DNA of 64,000 nt from Terebella lapidaria (taxonomy: Eukaryota; Annelida; Polychaeta; Terebellida; Terebellidae). The notes below the pieces were generated by a model that saw only the letters and a program-made list of their open reading frames with translations, made no database searches and was not told the DNA's origin. Positions 30,318-41,705 of this stretch are shown in pieces; position 1 is the first letter of the stretch, and each line of letters opens with the position of its first letter. The DNA lies in the NCBI GenBank assembly GCA_949152475.1, contig OX424564.1, positions 38,996,165 through 39,060,164 of the forward strand. Direction: 5' to 3'. A program made the position numbers and the translations under genes.

Positions 30318-31905
30318 GTGCTGAACTTGACTTTGACAGCTCTGGTGGCATTCTAACAGCTTTGTTGGCATTAACAGCGTTGGTATCATTCTAACAGCCA
30401 TGGTGACATTCTAACAGCTTTGGTGATATTCTAACAGCTTTGGTGACATTCTAACAGCTTTGGTGACATTCTAACAGTTTTGGTGACATTCTAACAGCTT
30501 TGGTGACATTCTAACAGTTTTGGTGACATCCTAAGAGCTTTGGTGACATTCTAACAGCTTCGGGGACATTTTAACAGTTTTCGTGACATTCTAACAGTTT
30601 TGGTGACATTCTGAGAGTTCTGCTGACATTCTAACAGCTTTGGTGACATTCTAACAGTTTTGGTGACATTCTAACAGCTTTGGTGACATTCTAACAGTTT
30701 TGGTGACATCCTAACAGTTTTAGTGACATCCTAACAGCTTTGGTGACATTCTAACAGTTTTGGTGACATTCTAACAGCTTTGGTGACATTCTAACCGTTT
30801 TGGTGACATTCTAACAGTTTTGGTGACATTCTAACAGCTTTGGCGACACTTTAACAGCTTTGGTGACATTCTAACAGTTTTGGTGACATCCTAACAGCTT
30901 TGGTGACATTCTAACAGCTTTGTTGACAATCTAACAGTTTTGGTGACATCCTAACAGTTTTGGTGACATTCTAACAGCTTTTGTGGCATTCTAACAGTTT
31001 TGGTGACATCCTAACAGCTTTGGTGACATTCTAACAGCTTTGTTGACAATCTAACAGTTTTGGTGACATTCTAACAGTTTTGGTGACATCCTAACAGTTT
31101 TGGTGACATTCTAACAGTTTTGGTGACATTCTAACAGTTTTGGTGACATCCTAACAGCTTTGGTGACATTCTAACAGCTTTGTTGACAATCTAACAGTTT
31201 TGGTGACATCCTAACAGTTTTGGTGACATTCTAACAGCTTTTGTGGCATTCTAACAGTTTTGGTGACATCCTAACAGCTTTGGTGACATTCTAACAGCTT
31301 TGTTGACAATCTAACAGTTTTGGTGACATTCTAACAGTTTTGGTGACATCCTAACAGTTTTGGTGACATTCTAACAGTTTTGGTGACATTCTAACAGTTT
31401 TGGTGACATCCTAACAGCTTTGGTGACATTCTAACAGCTTTGTTGACAATCTAACAGTTTTGGTGACATCCTAACAGTTTTGGTGACATTCTAACAGCTT
31501 TTGTGGCATTCTAACAGTTTTGGTGACATCCTAACAGCTTTGGTGACATTCTAACAGCTTTGTTGACAATCTAACAGTTTTGGTGACATTCTAGCAGTTT
31601 TGGTGACATCCTAACAGTTTTGGTGACATTCTAACAGTTTTGGTGACATTCTAACAGTTTTGGTGACATTCTAACAGCTTTGGTGACATTCTAACAGCTT
31701 CGGTGACATTCTAACAGTTTTGGTGACATTCTAACAGTTTTGGTGACATTCTAACAGTTCTGGTGACATTCTGACAGCTTTGGTTAACAGTTTTGTGACA
31801 TTCTAACAGCTTCAGTGACATTCTAACAGTTTTGGTGACATCCTAACAGCTTTGGTGACATTCTAACAGTTTTGATGACATTCTAACAGCTTTGGTGACA
31901 TGAGA
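30318..31905. repeat. 20-bp satellite with 260-bp higher-order repeat
   Basis: About 79 copies of a 20-bp unit, TGGTGACATTCTAACAGCTT and variants. Marker variants TGTTGACAAT occur at 30921, 31041, 31181, 31301, 31441 and 31561, and TTGTGGCATT at 30981, 31241 and 31501. Both sets repeat every 260 bp, giving three turns of a 13-unit higher-order repeat between about 30900 and 31680. Flanking units are simple monomers. Confidence 0.96.
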
Positions 31906-32129
31906 GGCAGTGGGGGAAAGGCAGTCGGTCTCATGATCGCACAAGTGTCCCCCGGTTAGTTTCGGAATAAAGTTTGTGACGCCGTTTTCCCGAAAAAATA
32001 TATTTTTTTTTTTGTGGCGGTCATCTCGTTTTTCCGATTTGGCTGAAATTCAATAGTAACCTACCTCAGCGCCCGATGTATGTGTACAAAAAGGTTTCGT
32101 GATGATATCTTGTTGCGCTTCGGAATAAA

Positions 32130-33609
32130 GTGCATGATGTTGTTTCTTGGATAACTCTTCATGGCAACTTTCGCGAATTCAAAATCATACAGAATCGATA
32201 TATATATACACTTCTGACTGTGCACTCATCAATAACGACATATCATGTGACCAATATGGCGACTGGACGGATAGCAACGATCACGCTGATAATAATAGTC
32301 AGTTTGTACAATATTGCGCCGACGAAGAAGATTGAAACTTGCCAAAAATGTGGATTACGATACATGGATCCAGTTTTTAGAGAGACGATGGAACACTACG
32401 ACCGTGTGGCCCTATCTAGATGGCAGCGCCAGGTGAAACCAGGAGTGTACCTTTTCACTCTGCTGATCCTGGTCACTGTGGCGATCGTTAGTGCATCCCG
32501 CAATGGCGGACAGTAAACACGGTCAGTTCGGTTTTTAACCGTATTTTATCAAATGACAGGTCCATTTGTGATAAATGGATACTTCGAATGTAGCTTAGTG
32601 TTTTGGTCAAAGACGTGCGTAGTTATTCCAAGCAGATCACGCTTTTTGTTGAGATATGTTGAGGAAAAGAATTAGCGATAAGATTCATCAACGACAAAAG
32701 TGAGATTCCCTAACGATATAGGCCTAATACGTGTATAATGTAATAGGTCCATATCATACACCATTGTGAATTCGTTGATTTATGCGACATAAATTAGCGA
32801 ATGTCACATTAAAAATAGGAAATCTGAACTTGAAGATCATCTGTACACATCAATACATGTCAATTGGTACTTTATTCCACGTTTAACATTTAAATAACGT
32901 AGATTCAAATTAATAAAGAGAAGATCGTTAGGGAATCTTCACATGTTCGTTAGGGAATCTTCGATTTTACAAATACAATCGTTAGGGAATCTTTCGGCTT
33001 TTTTTCAAACGAGTTTTTCATGCTCAAACCAACATAAATCGCCATGTATTTGCAACGGACGGTTGTTTCGTGCACATAACAATCAGCAGATGTAATGTGT
33101 GTATCGATCATAATCGTAATTATCTGGAAAATGAAGAAAATTAAAACGAACCGAGAGAGGTGTTCGCCATTGCGGGATGCACTAACGATCGTTAGTGCAT
33201 CCAGTCTCGCCACAGTGCTGGTAGCAGGAGATGTACAACTACACCCAGGCCCACCACGGATAACGTACCCCTCCGAGTGTGTGAAAAAAATGTGCGGGAC
33301 AACCAAGCAGCCCTCTGTTGTGATGGATGTGACATCTGGTCGCACCGAAAGTGTTTGGATATCCCCCTCGCAGTGTATCGCCGGATGGGCAAACAAAATT
33401 CAGACTGGTACTGCACCACTCGTCCCCTGCCCCAGCTCTCAGACTCGTTCTGTGACACGGATATTACGGAACCACTGGACTGTGGACCCGCGCCAACGAC
33501 TAGTGCTCACGAAAGTATGTCAGACGGTCAAAACCCGGTGTGCTGCCTTAGGAAAAAGGGGATAACCTTCGTCCACCTCAACACCAGGAGCCTTCTACCG
33601 TTACTGTGA
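32130..33609 (+). pseudogene. 5' fragment of a second 2A-like/PHD non-LTR element, split by a MITE
   Basis: The frame at 32259-32482 (MATGRIATITLIIIVSLYNI, then LILVTVAIVSAS) and the frame at 33184-33265 (IVSASSLATVLVAGDVQLHPGP) are parts of one ORF split by the insert at 32483-33190. GDVQLHPGP is a degenerate 2A-like motif. A one-base offset near 33270 then moves into a PHD finger (CEKNVRDNQAALCCDGCDIW, SHRKC, WYC) and on to GITFVHLNTRSLLP, the opening of an APE endonuclease. The match stops at 33603, where a different RT family begins. It is broken by insertion, frameshift and truncation. Confidence 0.7.
32483..33190. mobile_element. MITE with 30-bp terminal inverted repeats
   Basis: Bases 32483-32512 (GATCGTTAGTGCATCCCGCA and on) reappear inverted at 33161-33190 with one mismatch. 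The 708-bp insert splits the 2A/PHD ORF. The right end joins to GTTAGTGCATCC, making a perfect 28-bp palindrome at 33175-33202. Either the outer TIR resembles its target or 15-16 bp of target was duplicated. Inside, CGTTAGGGAATCTT occurs three times (32926-32998) and once inverted near 32703. No ORF. Confidence 0.65.
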
Positions 33610-34640
33610 AACTATCTACTCTAGAAGTGGTATCAACCAAATGTGGATACTAAAAAATTCCAAATCGTTGTTGGAGTATCTACATGCTCACACACTTTCA
33701 AAAGTTACGTCTATCAAAACATTTGACTTTTCCACTCTCTACACCACAATACCTCATTCAGAACTAAAGTCCCAGCTTCAAAAGCTCATACATAATTCCT
33801 TTTTCTCCAAAAAAAGGACAACGTCGTTATAAATATATTGTAGTCAAATATAATACAGCCTACTTTGTTAAAGATGATTCTGATGCTCCACATACAGAAA
33901 CCGATGTTGTGAATATGGTTAATTTCCTTATTGATAATATCTTTGTGGAGTTTGGTGGCCGAATATTTCAGCAGACTATTGGTATTCCAATGGGTACAAA
34001 CTGTGCACCATTATTGGCAGACCTGTTTTTATACTCATATGAATCAGATTTCATCCAACATCTACAAAGAGGAGTATCCAAATCTCAAACTAGTAGCTTT
34101 AATTTCACTTTCCGATACATAGATGATGTATTGTCAATAAATAATCCCAAGTTTGATGATTATTTGGATGATATATATCCTAAAGAACTTGAAATTAAAG
34201 ATACTACAGACTCCTCTAATCTTTCCAACTATTTAGACCTAAGGCTGGAGATTGATGACGATTCTAACCTGTCAACTAGGTTGTATGACAAAGGTGATGA
34301 TTTCAATTTTTCCATAGTTAATTTCCCTTTTCTAAGCAGCAACGTTCCTATGACGCCAGCAGATGGCGTGTTTGTCTCACAACTCATACGCTATTCCAGA
34401 GCTAGTTGCAAGTATGAGGACTTTGTTCACCGAAGTTACGAGCTAGCCTCTAGACTGCTGCGACAGGGATATGTTTTGCCAAGACTAATAGCTGCTTTCA
34501 GGAAATTCTATGGACGTCATCACGATCTGGTTGATGGGTCCACAAAATCTGTTACAAGTATACAACAAGATCTTTTTGCATGTTAATGTTTTGGAATTCA
34601 TGACGGGTGCCACGTGTGGGGCAGGAGATGCTCACTATTT
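33604..34640 (+). pseudogene. YIDD-box reverse transcriptase fragment
   Basis: Open frames 33641-33832 and 33909-34586 are two frames of one RT: NQMWILKNSKSLLEYL, IKTFDFSTLYTTIPHSELK, then FGGRIFQQTIGIPMGTNCAP, LLADLFLYSYESDF, FRYIDDVLSINN and a C-terminal block SQLIRYSRASCKYEDF ending at 34586. A frameshift near 33820-33905 separates them and the N-terminal part is missing. The family is widespread in invertebrate genomes; it shares features with Penelope-like RTs but has no GIY-YIG here. The 3' tail with GACGGGTGCCACGTGTGGGG is shared with 44641-44696. Confidence 0.8.
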
Positions 34641-34819
34641 CCGGAACACCTGATTTCACCCCTTTATGGCCATATATGGGGGTTCATGGAGTTCCATTAA
34701 AATTTTCTCGATTTTGCCTGACACTGGACTTTGAGATTGGATGATTGACTCGGTTTTGTTTGCTCGGATACTATATACTTGGGTATTGTTTCCATGTTTT
34801 TTTCCACCCAAAGCCTTCT

Positions 34820-35620
34820 ACCCAAACAGATTCTGAGGTCGAAATCCCCGGATACCTCATCGTTCGTCGAGACAGAAACCGAGAAAGAGGGGGAGTCTGC
34901 GTGTTCGTTCGTTGAGACCTCGCATTCAACCGCAGAACGGACATCGGTAACGCCCTGGATTCACTTTGGCTAGAACTGTACCTCTCAAAAAGCAAACCTC
35001 TACTACTTGGAGTAGTACTAGAAACAAACAGACTTCTTCGATACACTCTTGGAGTACTGTGCTACTTGTGACAATTTCCAGAACTTGGAAAGTGTTAATT
35101 TAGGTGACTTTAATACGGACTACAACAAATTGAACGCTAAAAATTGTTTATCCAAGTCATTAAAGCAATAGATGTCAATGTTCGATCTACATCGAATTAT
35201 CAATAGTCCAACTAGAGTCACTAAAACAAGTTCAACTATCCTAGATCTCATCATGGTGTCTGACCCACTAAAAATAACACACATATGAGATCTTTTAAAA
35301 AACTACACAAAAGAAATGTTCAATAGCAAACTCCAGGATGTAGAATGACAAGAGGTCATAGAGTGTGACACGGTTGATAAAGCTTGGTGTACCTTCAAAT
35401 CTAAATTCATGGCGATGGTTGATGAAGTAGCACAACAGAAACACTCCAGAATTAAGCACAACACAGACCCATGGATTACTGATGAAATACTCAACCTTAC
35501 ACAAGAAAGAAACAGAACTCTCACACGATTTAAGAAACACACAAGACACAACCTATCATGACACATACCTACACCTAAGAAGCCAAGTCAACTACAAGAA
35601 AAGGAAAGCCAAGGATGAAT
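34820..35620 (+). pseudogene. Decayed APE-type non-LTR endonuclease fragment
   Basis: With frameshifts and stops, the plus strand reads VEIPGYLIVRRDRNRERGGV, then DIGNALDSLWLEL, LGDFNTDYNKLN, STILDLIMVSDPLKI and DPWITDEILNLTQERNRTL. These are the endonuclease and linker motifs of a jockey/CR1-type element. There is no intact ORF. It follows directly on the YIDD fragment and ends near the left arm of the 35640-38170 element. Confidence 0.65.
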
Positions 35621-35639
35621 ACTTTCTTTTTTACCCGAA

Positions 35640-38170
35640 AAATTTTCATGATTGATAACCAATCAGTAACCGCCACCTAATAATCTGCATTGTTCTAAAC
35701 CCGTTTCTGAGAACTTTTACGTAATCGCGTATTCTGACCATCAAGGTCTGATGTCAGCCGAAGAATAACCGAAGCAGCCGAAAAATACCCGAACTTAATT
35801 ATCGTATATACACACTTACACACAATAAGCATATTTCAAAATTCATTTAACGACCATAAAACATCATGTAACCACATATATCATTAACAAAAAGTATTAA
35901 AACTTGGCCGACCACAAATTTCGGCTTAAAAATCGTTACACTTGAATTGTTGCCGAGAGTTGATCCTTGAGCCGGCCTAGCCGACTCCCGTGTTCGGGTA
36001 TACAACTGGAATGACAACCGAAATGAACTTGGAGAATTTATAGAAGTAGAGTCAACCGAAGTAATACAAGAAAAAGGACTGGAAGACCAGTCGGGTTAAA
36101 ATCAAAGCAGGTTAACGTTTGAGATAGCTGTGAACCCAAGCTATCAACTGAACTTACAACCGAAAAAAGAAGAGGTCGAGAGAAGGAGCCGAACACCGAA
36201 CTACATGATAGGTGATCCATACTTCGGGAACGAAGTATGGCCTGCAGCCGGAGCCTCGGAGCTTTCCGATTTACCCCCACCTGAGTCAACCGAGACGGCC
36301 TGCAGCCGGAGCACCGGAGCCTCCCGAAGTCCCCTGCAGCCGAATTCCCGGAACTACCCTTGGAACCAGCAACAACAACTCAACGACCGTCTCTATAACA
36401 CTCAATTGACCCGAAAAAGACTGTAGAAGAAAAATGGACCCCTAGAACCGTTACAGTATTTTCTTGTGGCGGAAATTCAATAGCAAACTACTTCAGGGAC
36501 CGATGTAAGTGTACAAAATGTTTCCTCCCCCCCCCCCCCCCCCCCCCTCCCACGCATACACGTACCCTCTACCCATAAGCAGTCATCATTCAATGATTAT
36601 TTTCATTGCATGACCCGTTTATCGTATGCCATACTGGGAATTTTTATGACACCTTTAGCAGGAAAGCTGTCAATATTTGAACAGTAAGTTCATGTCCGAA
36701 AAGTAGTTCCGGCGTCAAGACGGGCAGCGGGCAATATGACATTTGCGGCCCGGCTGGCATTTTTCTAGTTCTTAGAAAATGTATGGTATTATAGGCAAAC
36801 TACTCTTGGTAGGTAAGAGGGTTTTTGTTAGTAACGATTAATGGTAATATTGTAACGATTTTAGGCCGAAAAGTGTGTTCGGCTAAGTTTGAAGACCTGT
36901 TTGTTAATGTTATAAATGATTACAGCATGCTTTAGGCCACACCAATTTATAAAGTTGGTCTATGGAATCGCCGCCCCTAAAAATTCATTCTCAAAATTTC
37001 GGTAAAAACAATCGCCGCACCTATTTTGACCTAATAAAATTCATCGACAACTTAGTTTTTGCTCCATATAAAAATCACAATCTGTATCCCCCCAAATAGT
37101 TGTCAAAAACCGCATTTAACGAGCCAGTATTGATATTTTCCGAGGAACTGTTTGAATCATTGTGTGCCAACACTACACAGGATCACATGTGAGCGGAAAA
37201 TATCAGCATTTTGGGCCTTTAGCACAGCTCCGGGCAGGTCTTCCTGGCATGATATGTTGATATACATGATTTCAACAGAATATATTTCAATACCAAAAAT
37301 TTTCCAGAACTTGACCAATAGTATCTTGCGATAGATAATTCTTCCAATATAGATAGGTCTATATTTCCAACTACATGTATAGTCATCTGAATACATCAGT
37401 ACAGTTTGAACTTTTACTCAATAATACTGCAATACTTTGCCTTATTTTAGACAAAATCCATAAACGTGACAAGACATGTAATTCAACATGACACATTGAA
37501 AATCGTTCACAAATTTCTGAACTATTTACTGTGAAAAAAGGCACAGAATACATATTGAATTGTTCATCTACCAGAAATTACCCATACGGCCTATATATAT
37601 ACATGTAGATGGGTTAACAGAGGAAAGAACAGGTTAAATGATCCTATTTTTCCGCTAAACTGGCCAATTTGATTTTATAAGGTCATGACGGTCAAATACA
37701 ATACCAAAATAGGCGGCAAATACATAAGTTATCATTCAAAATAAAATTCCTCGCACAAATTTTGGCAATCTAAATTCCAATCTAAAAGACAGAAACTTTT
37801 AGTTAAAAAATATATATCGCTCGTACCATTTTTGAAGTGAAATATTCCAAAGACAGAAAATTTAATATTAAATGTAAAAAAATTTCGCTCCCACGTACGA
37901 TTTTTTTCAGACAAAAATCCATAGACCAACTTTATAAATTGGTGTGGCCTTATGGTCGTTAGAGGTGTTTTGAATTGATTCCAAGAGTGTATATATGAAT
38001 ATCAAAGTTCTGGTATTTTTCGGCGGTTTCGGGTGCTCTTCGGCTGAACTCAGACCTTGGTGGTCAAAATACGCGATTACGTCAAGTTGCTTAGAAACGC
38101 GTTTAGAACAGTGCATATTGTTACGTGACAGTTACTGACTGGTTATCAGTCATAAAAAAAATTTCGGCAG
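35640..38170. mobile_element. Element with ~220-bp terminal inverted repeats
   Basis: The left arm (about 35645-35865) contains ACGTAATCGCGTATTCTGAC and AAGGTCTGATGTCAGCCGAA. The right arm (about 37955-38165) is its reverse complement at roughly 80 percent identity. The interior, apart from the nested MITE, has no convincing ORF; it is rich in CCGAA words. A TATAAATA lies just outside the right arm (about 38223-38231). Boundaries are approximate. Confidence 0.6.
36934..37951. mobile_element. PIF/Harbinger-like MITE with TTA target duplication
   Basis: A perfect inverted repeat of about 32 bp (GGCCACACCAATTTATAAAG at the left end, 36934-36965) bounds a 1018-bp element; the right copy is 37920-37951. 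TTA flanks both ends (36931-36933 and 37952-37954). The 3-bp TTA duplication and the GG-CC ends suit the PIF/Harbinger group. It is inserted at the inner edge of the right arm of the 35640-38170 element, so it is younger than that element. No transposase. Confidence 0.75.
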
Positions 38171-38289
38171 AAAAGTCAGTTTTGATTGGTTGGAGTAGGC
38201 CACGTGACAACTATCCCGAAAAGTATAAATACAACCGACTCTGAGCGCTTTTTGACCCTGGGACACCAACCAGACCTAACCAGTTAATC

Positions 38290-39390
38290 TAGATTTGAAG
38301 ATAGCGATAGTACGCGCAGATCTATCGTATCTGGTAGTTTATTCCAATTATCAGGACCATGGCATATACAACTATTTGACATGATATCAGTCTTTCTTGC
38401 GATCACAAGAGGGTCATTACTATTTCTTGTGTTATGAGAGTGGATCTGTTTATTTCGGACAAAAATAGAACTCAGCGGCCGGGGGAGGATGTGAGGTTGT
38501 TCTGCGAGTTAAACATAGGTAAGTTAAGTTGTTGCCTGTAAAGATCATGTATGTTTGTTTGTTTGCCCTCTTGTGCATTATTTCAATTGGTTTAATGTCC
38601 TTTTTATATGCTGAAGCCCAGTATATCAGTCCATAAGTCAAGTAAGGTTGAATCATGGCGTAGTATAATGTTGATAAGTCTAAAGACACCCCGCTCACAA
38701 TATTTTTTACGGCACTCATGCTAATATGTGTTGTTTCCAATTTAGCTTCTCATCGATGATTATGCCCAAGAACTGACAGAATATAATTCATATATCTCAG
38801 AAACATATATCTCAGAAAGATATATGAATTACAACTGCCCAACAACCTATGAAAATAATTTAGAAATCTGAAACAAACCCCGTATGCATAATTGGACAGC
38901 AGAAGCGTGTAAGGTAATATGATCAATGTTTGATTTACTCACCCTGTGTCGGTAGCAGCTTCCAAAAAGTTAGCCTTACAGTGTTGACAATAACATGACC
39001 TGACCCCTGCCCGAAAGGGAACTAGGACGGTCAACGTTCTATCCCATTTGGGGCCCAAGTATCAAATACGCTGCGCCTTAATACTATTTGCCCACTAAAT
39101 GAATGCCATTTCATCCGTCTGATACACATTTTGAAATAGAATTGATCAGAATCCGCAAAGTTATTGAAGAAAACGTACAACATTATGGTTTGCCTGAAAA
39201 TAAAATTGGCTAGGCGACGACCACCCTCAAACCAATCTTATAATATTTCAAGCTCCGTATTCAGTATTTTATACAATTCACGTTCGTCTTTACCAGAAAC
39301 AAAAATCGTCGTATCGCCTGCAAATAATATTGTTGTACAATTTGTTAGATTAAATGGTAATTCGTTTGAATCCATTTGAGTATTTTTTCA
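38290..39390 (-). pseudogene. Decayed non-LTR reverse transcriptase
   Basis: The minus strand shows an RT palm remnant (CTTILFAGDTTIFVSGKDE-like, about 39255-39380, where FAGD replaces FADD) and a C-terminal region (LGIIIDEKLN near 38750, then LSTLYYAMIQPYLTYGLIYW at about 38580-38670). Several frameshifts and a gap at 38770-39030 break it. The C-terminal part resembles that at 52039-52635. Confidence 0.65.
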
Positions 39391-40439
39391 TGCAGGTGTT
39401 CTCCACTGGAAGGAGAATTTTAAGGCACACAGAAGCGGTGTGTGCGGGAATGTAATACCGAGTCTAGATACAGCCCCCCCCCCCCCCACACACACACACA
39501 CACACATAACATCCCCTCCTCCCCACTCCTGATGAGCCGCCTAATGGTCCCTTGTCTGCCACACAAAGGGACACATCCATCCCAGAGACAAAGTACTGAC
39601 CAAAGACAGACTCAGATGCCAGGCGATGACGGATCTGTTGACGGGTTTCACACTTTACAACTTTACTGATAATATGTTCTCGAGTCCCATCAGCTACCTG
39701 GAGAAGTAGAAGTGTCGTGAGTACATAACCGTGAGTACACAGTCGTGAGTACATCACCGTGAGTACACAGTCACGAGTACATTATTACACATCCGTGATT
39801 ACACGGTAGGGACCCCAATACCGTAACGCCAGCACGGGACGATGCCGGCAGGCGAGTAGCTCCAGTAGTTTTCTTGAGATAAATGTTTCTACAACTCGTG
39901 TCACTCTTGTTCGATGGCGTGCTTTATTATTTTAGCATCGCTATCAATTGGTCAGAAAACAATTAAAATAGAATTTCTCTCAATTTCGATGGTAATAAAA
40001 ACATTATCATGATTATGCTACTGTATCAACAGAAATCCTCCTCAATAGTGAACACACCAATAAATGGTGTTTGTTGAGGTGAGGAATACTTACCTTGTTC
40101 ATCGTAGCTGACAAAACAACCAAACGGATGATAGAAGTAAACATAACAGTAAAAAATGAAATACTAATTTGATTCGAGGTTTCATCTTTATCGTCATACA
40201 TATATCTATACCTCTGAGAACCCCCAATGCTATAGTTGTACAAATAACTTCAAAAATACGTACATTATACATGGCATACTGCGCTAAGTGCGGCTTTAGG
40301 GAGGCTCATGCCTCAGTAACATTTCACTAACTTTAAGGGCTTCTAAAGTGTCACTTCGACACAGAGTGAGAGGTGTGCAATCGAAAAGTGCGACTTAAGT
40401 TGAACTTTTTGTAAAGTGTGGCTAAAATACGATATGTGC
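39391..40439. other. Intergenic DNA with C-run and short repeats
   Basis: It holds a C-run joined to (AC)n at 39475-39506 and five or six loose copies of a ~19-bp GTGAGTACA unit at 39716-39805. No gene is supported. Confidence 0.55.
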
Positions 40440-41705
40440 AGTTGGGCCTTGCAGTTAGTAGCTTAGAGACAGCTTTGGTGGAACATGATGCCGAGCCTGA
40501 AATATACCTCTGTTTGTATGGATTTTTTGTGTAATTCTGGGATCCAGTATGAACTGGGTAGTTTATAATCTTTACATGAAGCAGTGATACCAAAAGAATG
40601 CAATACAGACACGTGATTCGAAAATATATCTTGCTTAGATATAGTAGTATCCTGGTATGTACGGTTAGAAGTGTTGTTGTTAGAGATACCAAGTTCAGTA
40701 TGCTTCACAAACAAAAACAACGTTATTGGATGCTTTATCAGCAGGAACAATGACGAATTTTCTCGGAGTTTCAACAAACTATCAGCAATCATTGGATCAT
40801 CAAAGACAGAGCTGTATTTAGTACTGACTGACTTAGACAAAACACGAATGTGTTTAGATACCAACGACCTAATTTGTTTCGCCCATTCTGACAGAGAATC
40901 AGTTTCTGTCTTTTCTCGTTTTGTCCACTTTCTGGCATGTTCTTCAACTGCATTCATGATTAACTTGCAGTTGTATCTCCATGAAAATGACTTGGGCTCC
41001 CTATATTTGGGACCTTTGGACAATATATCATTCAACAATTCATTGTCTACAAGATTAAGGTCACCTGAAATAATGTGCCCAACTGGTTTATGTTTGAATG
41101 GAGAACTAGTGCAGGTACAGTAATGTGGGTTTTGTAACAGGTCGTCAATATCTAAATCGTTCAATGTTTGTTTGTAATTGAATATCTTGGATGCAATAAG
41201 CTTCGTATATGAGTAGGAAACCGACGGAGTACCAGTATCAGTAAAGTATGATGGTACCTTCGACTGAATAGATTTATTAAGCAAAATATTACTGATGTTG
41301 ATTGCATCAATGCCTTTATTGGCGAATCTTAGTTTCAGAAATGATCGATTGGGTGGTACATATCCAGTGGTTTGTGTTGGCTTGTAAAGTCGATGATAAG
41401 CGATACCCATGATGATGGAATACAGGCGAAACTCATCGCTATTGGTATTTGTAATAAAGCGGGTAGGACACTGGTCCTCTAATTGTTTAAGTTTAACATG
41501 TGGTATGCCGAATAATTTAGTACGGACATAATGTAAACCCAATGGTTGTTTAAATATTCCAAGTAGGCCATCAAATGAAATATCATGGAAAGATGGTCGA
41601 TTATAATGTCTTTGACCATGGCTTCTTTTCCTATGCTTGAATGATGTAAATAAGTTCATGACGTTAACTGAATTGCATCCTGGACTCGTCAGGTTTCTCA
41701 CTGAA
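40440..41705 (-). pseudogene. N-terminal half of a YIDD-family reverse transcriptase
   Basis: A 412-residue frame (41701-40463) covers the N-terminal domain: RHYNRPSFHDISFDGLLGIF, TNSDEFRLYSIIMGIAYH, VGHIISGDLNLVDNELL, SVSTKYSSVFDDPMIADSLL. Frameshifts near 40725 (before the ADKA motif) and near 40530 (after SYWIPELHK) break the RT proper, and similarity ends at about 40440 before the catalytic box. The upstream end meets the 72-bp satellite at 41706. It is about 90 percent like the copy at 50449-50910 by eye. Confidence 0.8.

Noticed and set aside
39528..39560. Hammerhead ribozyme core (CTGATGAG) as expected for Penelope-like elements
   Set aside because: No matching GAAA segment and stems; the nearby sequence cannot form the three-way junction.
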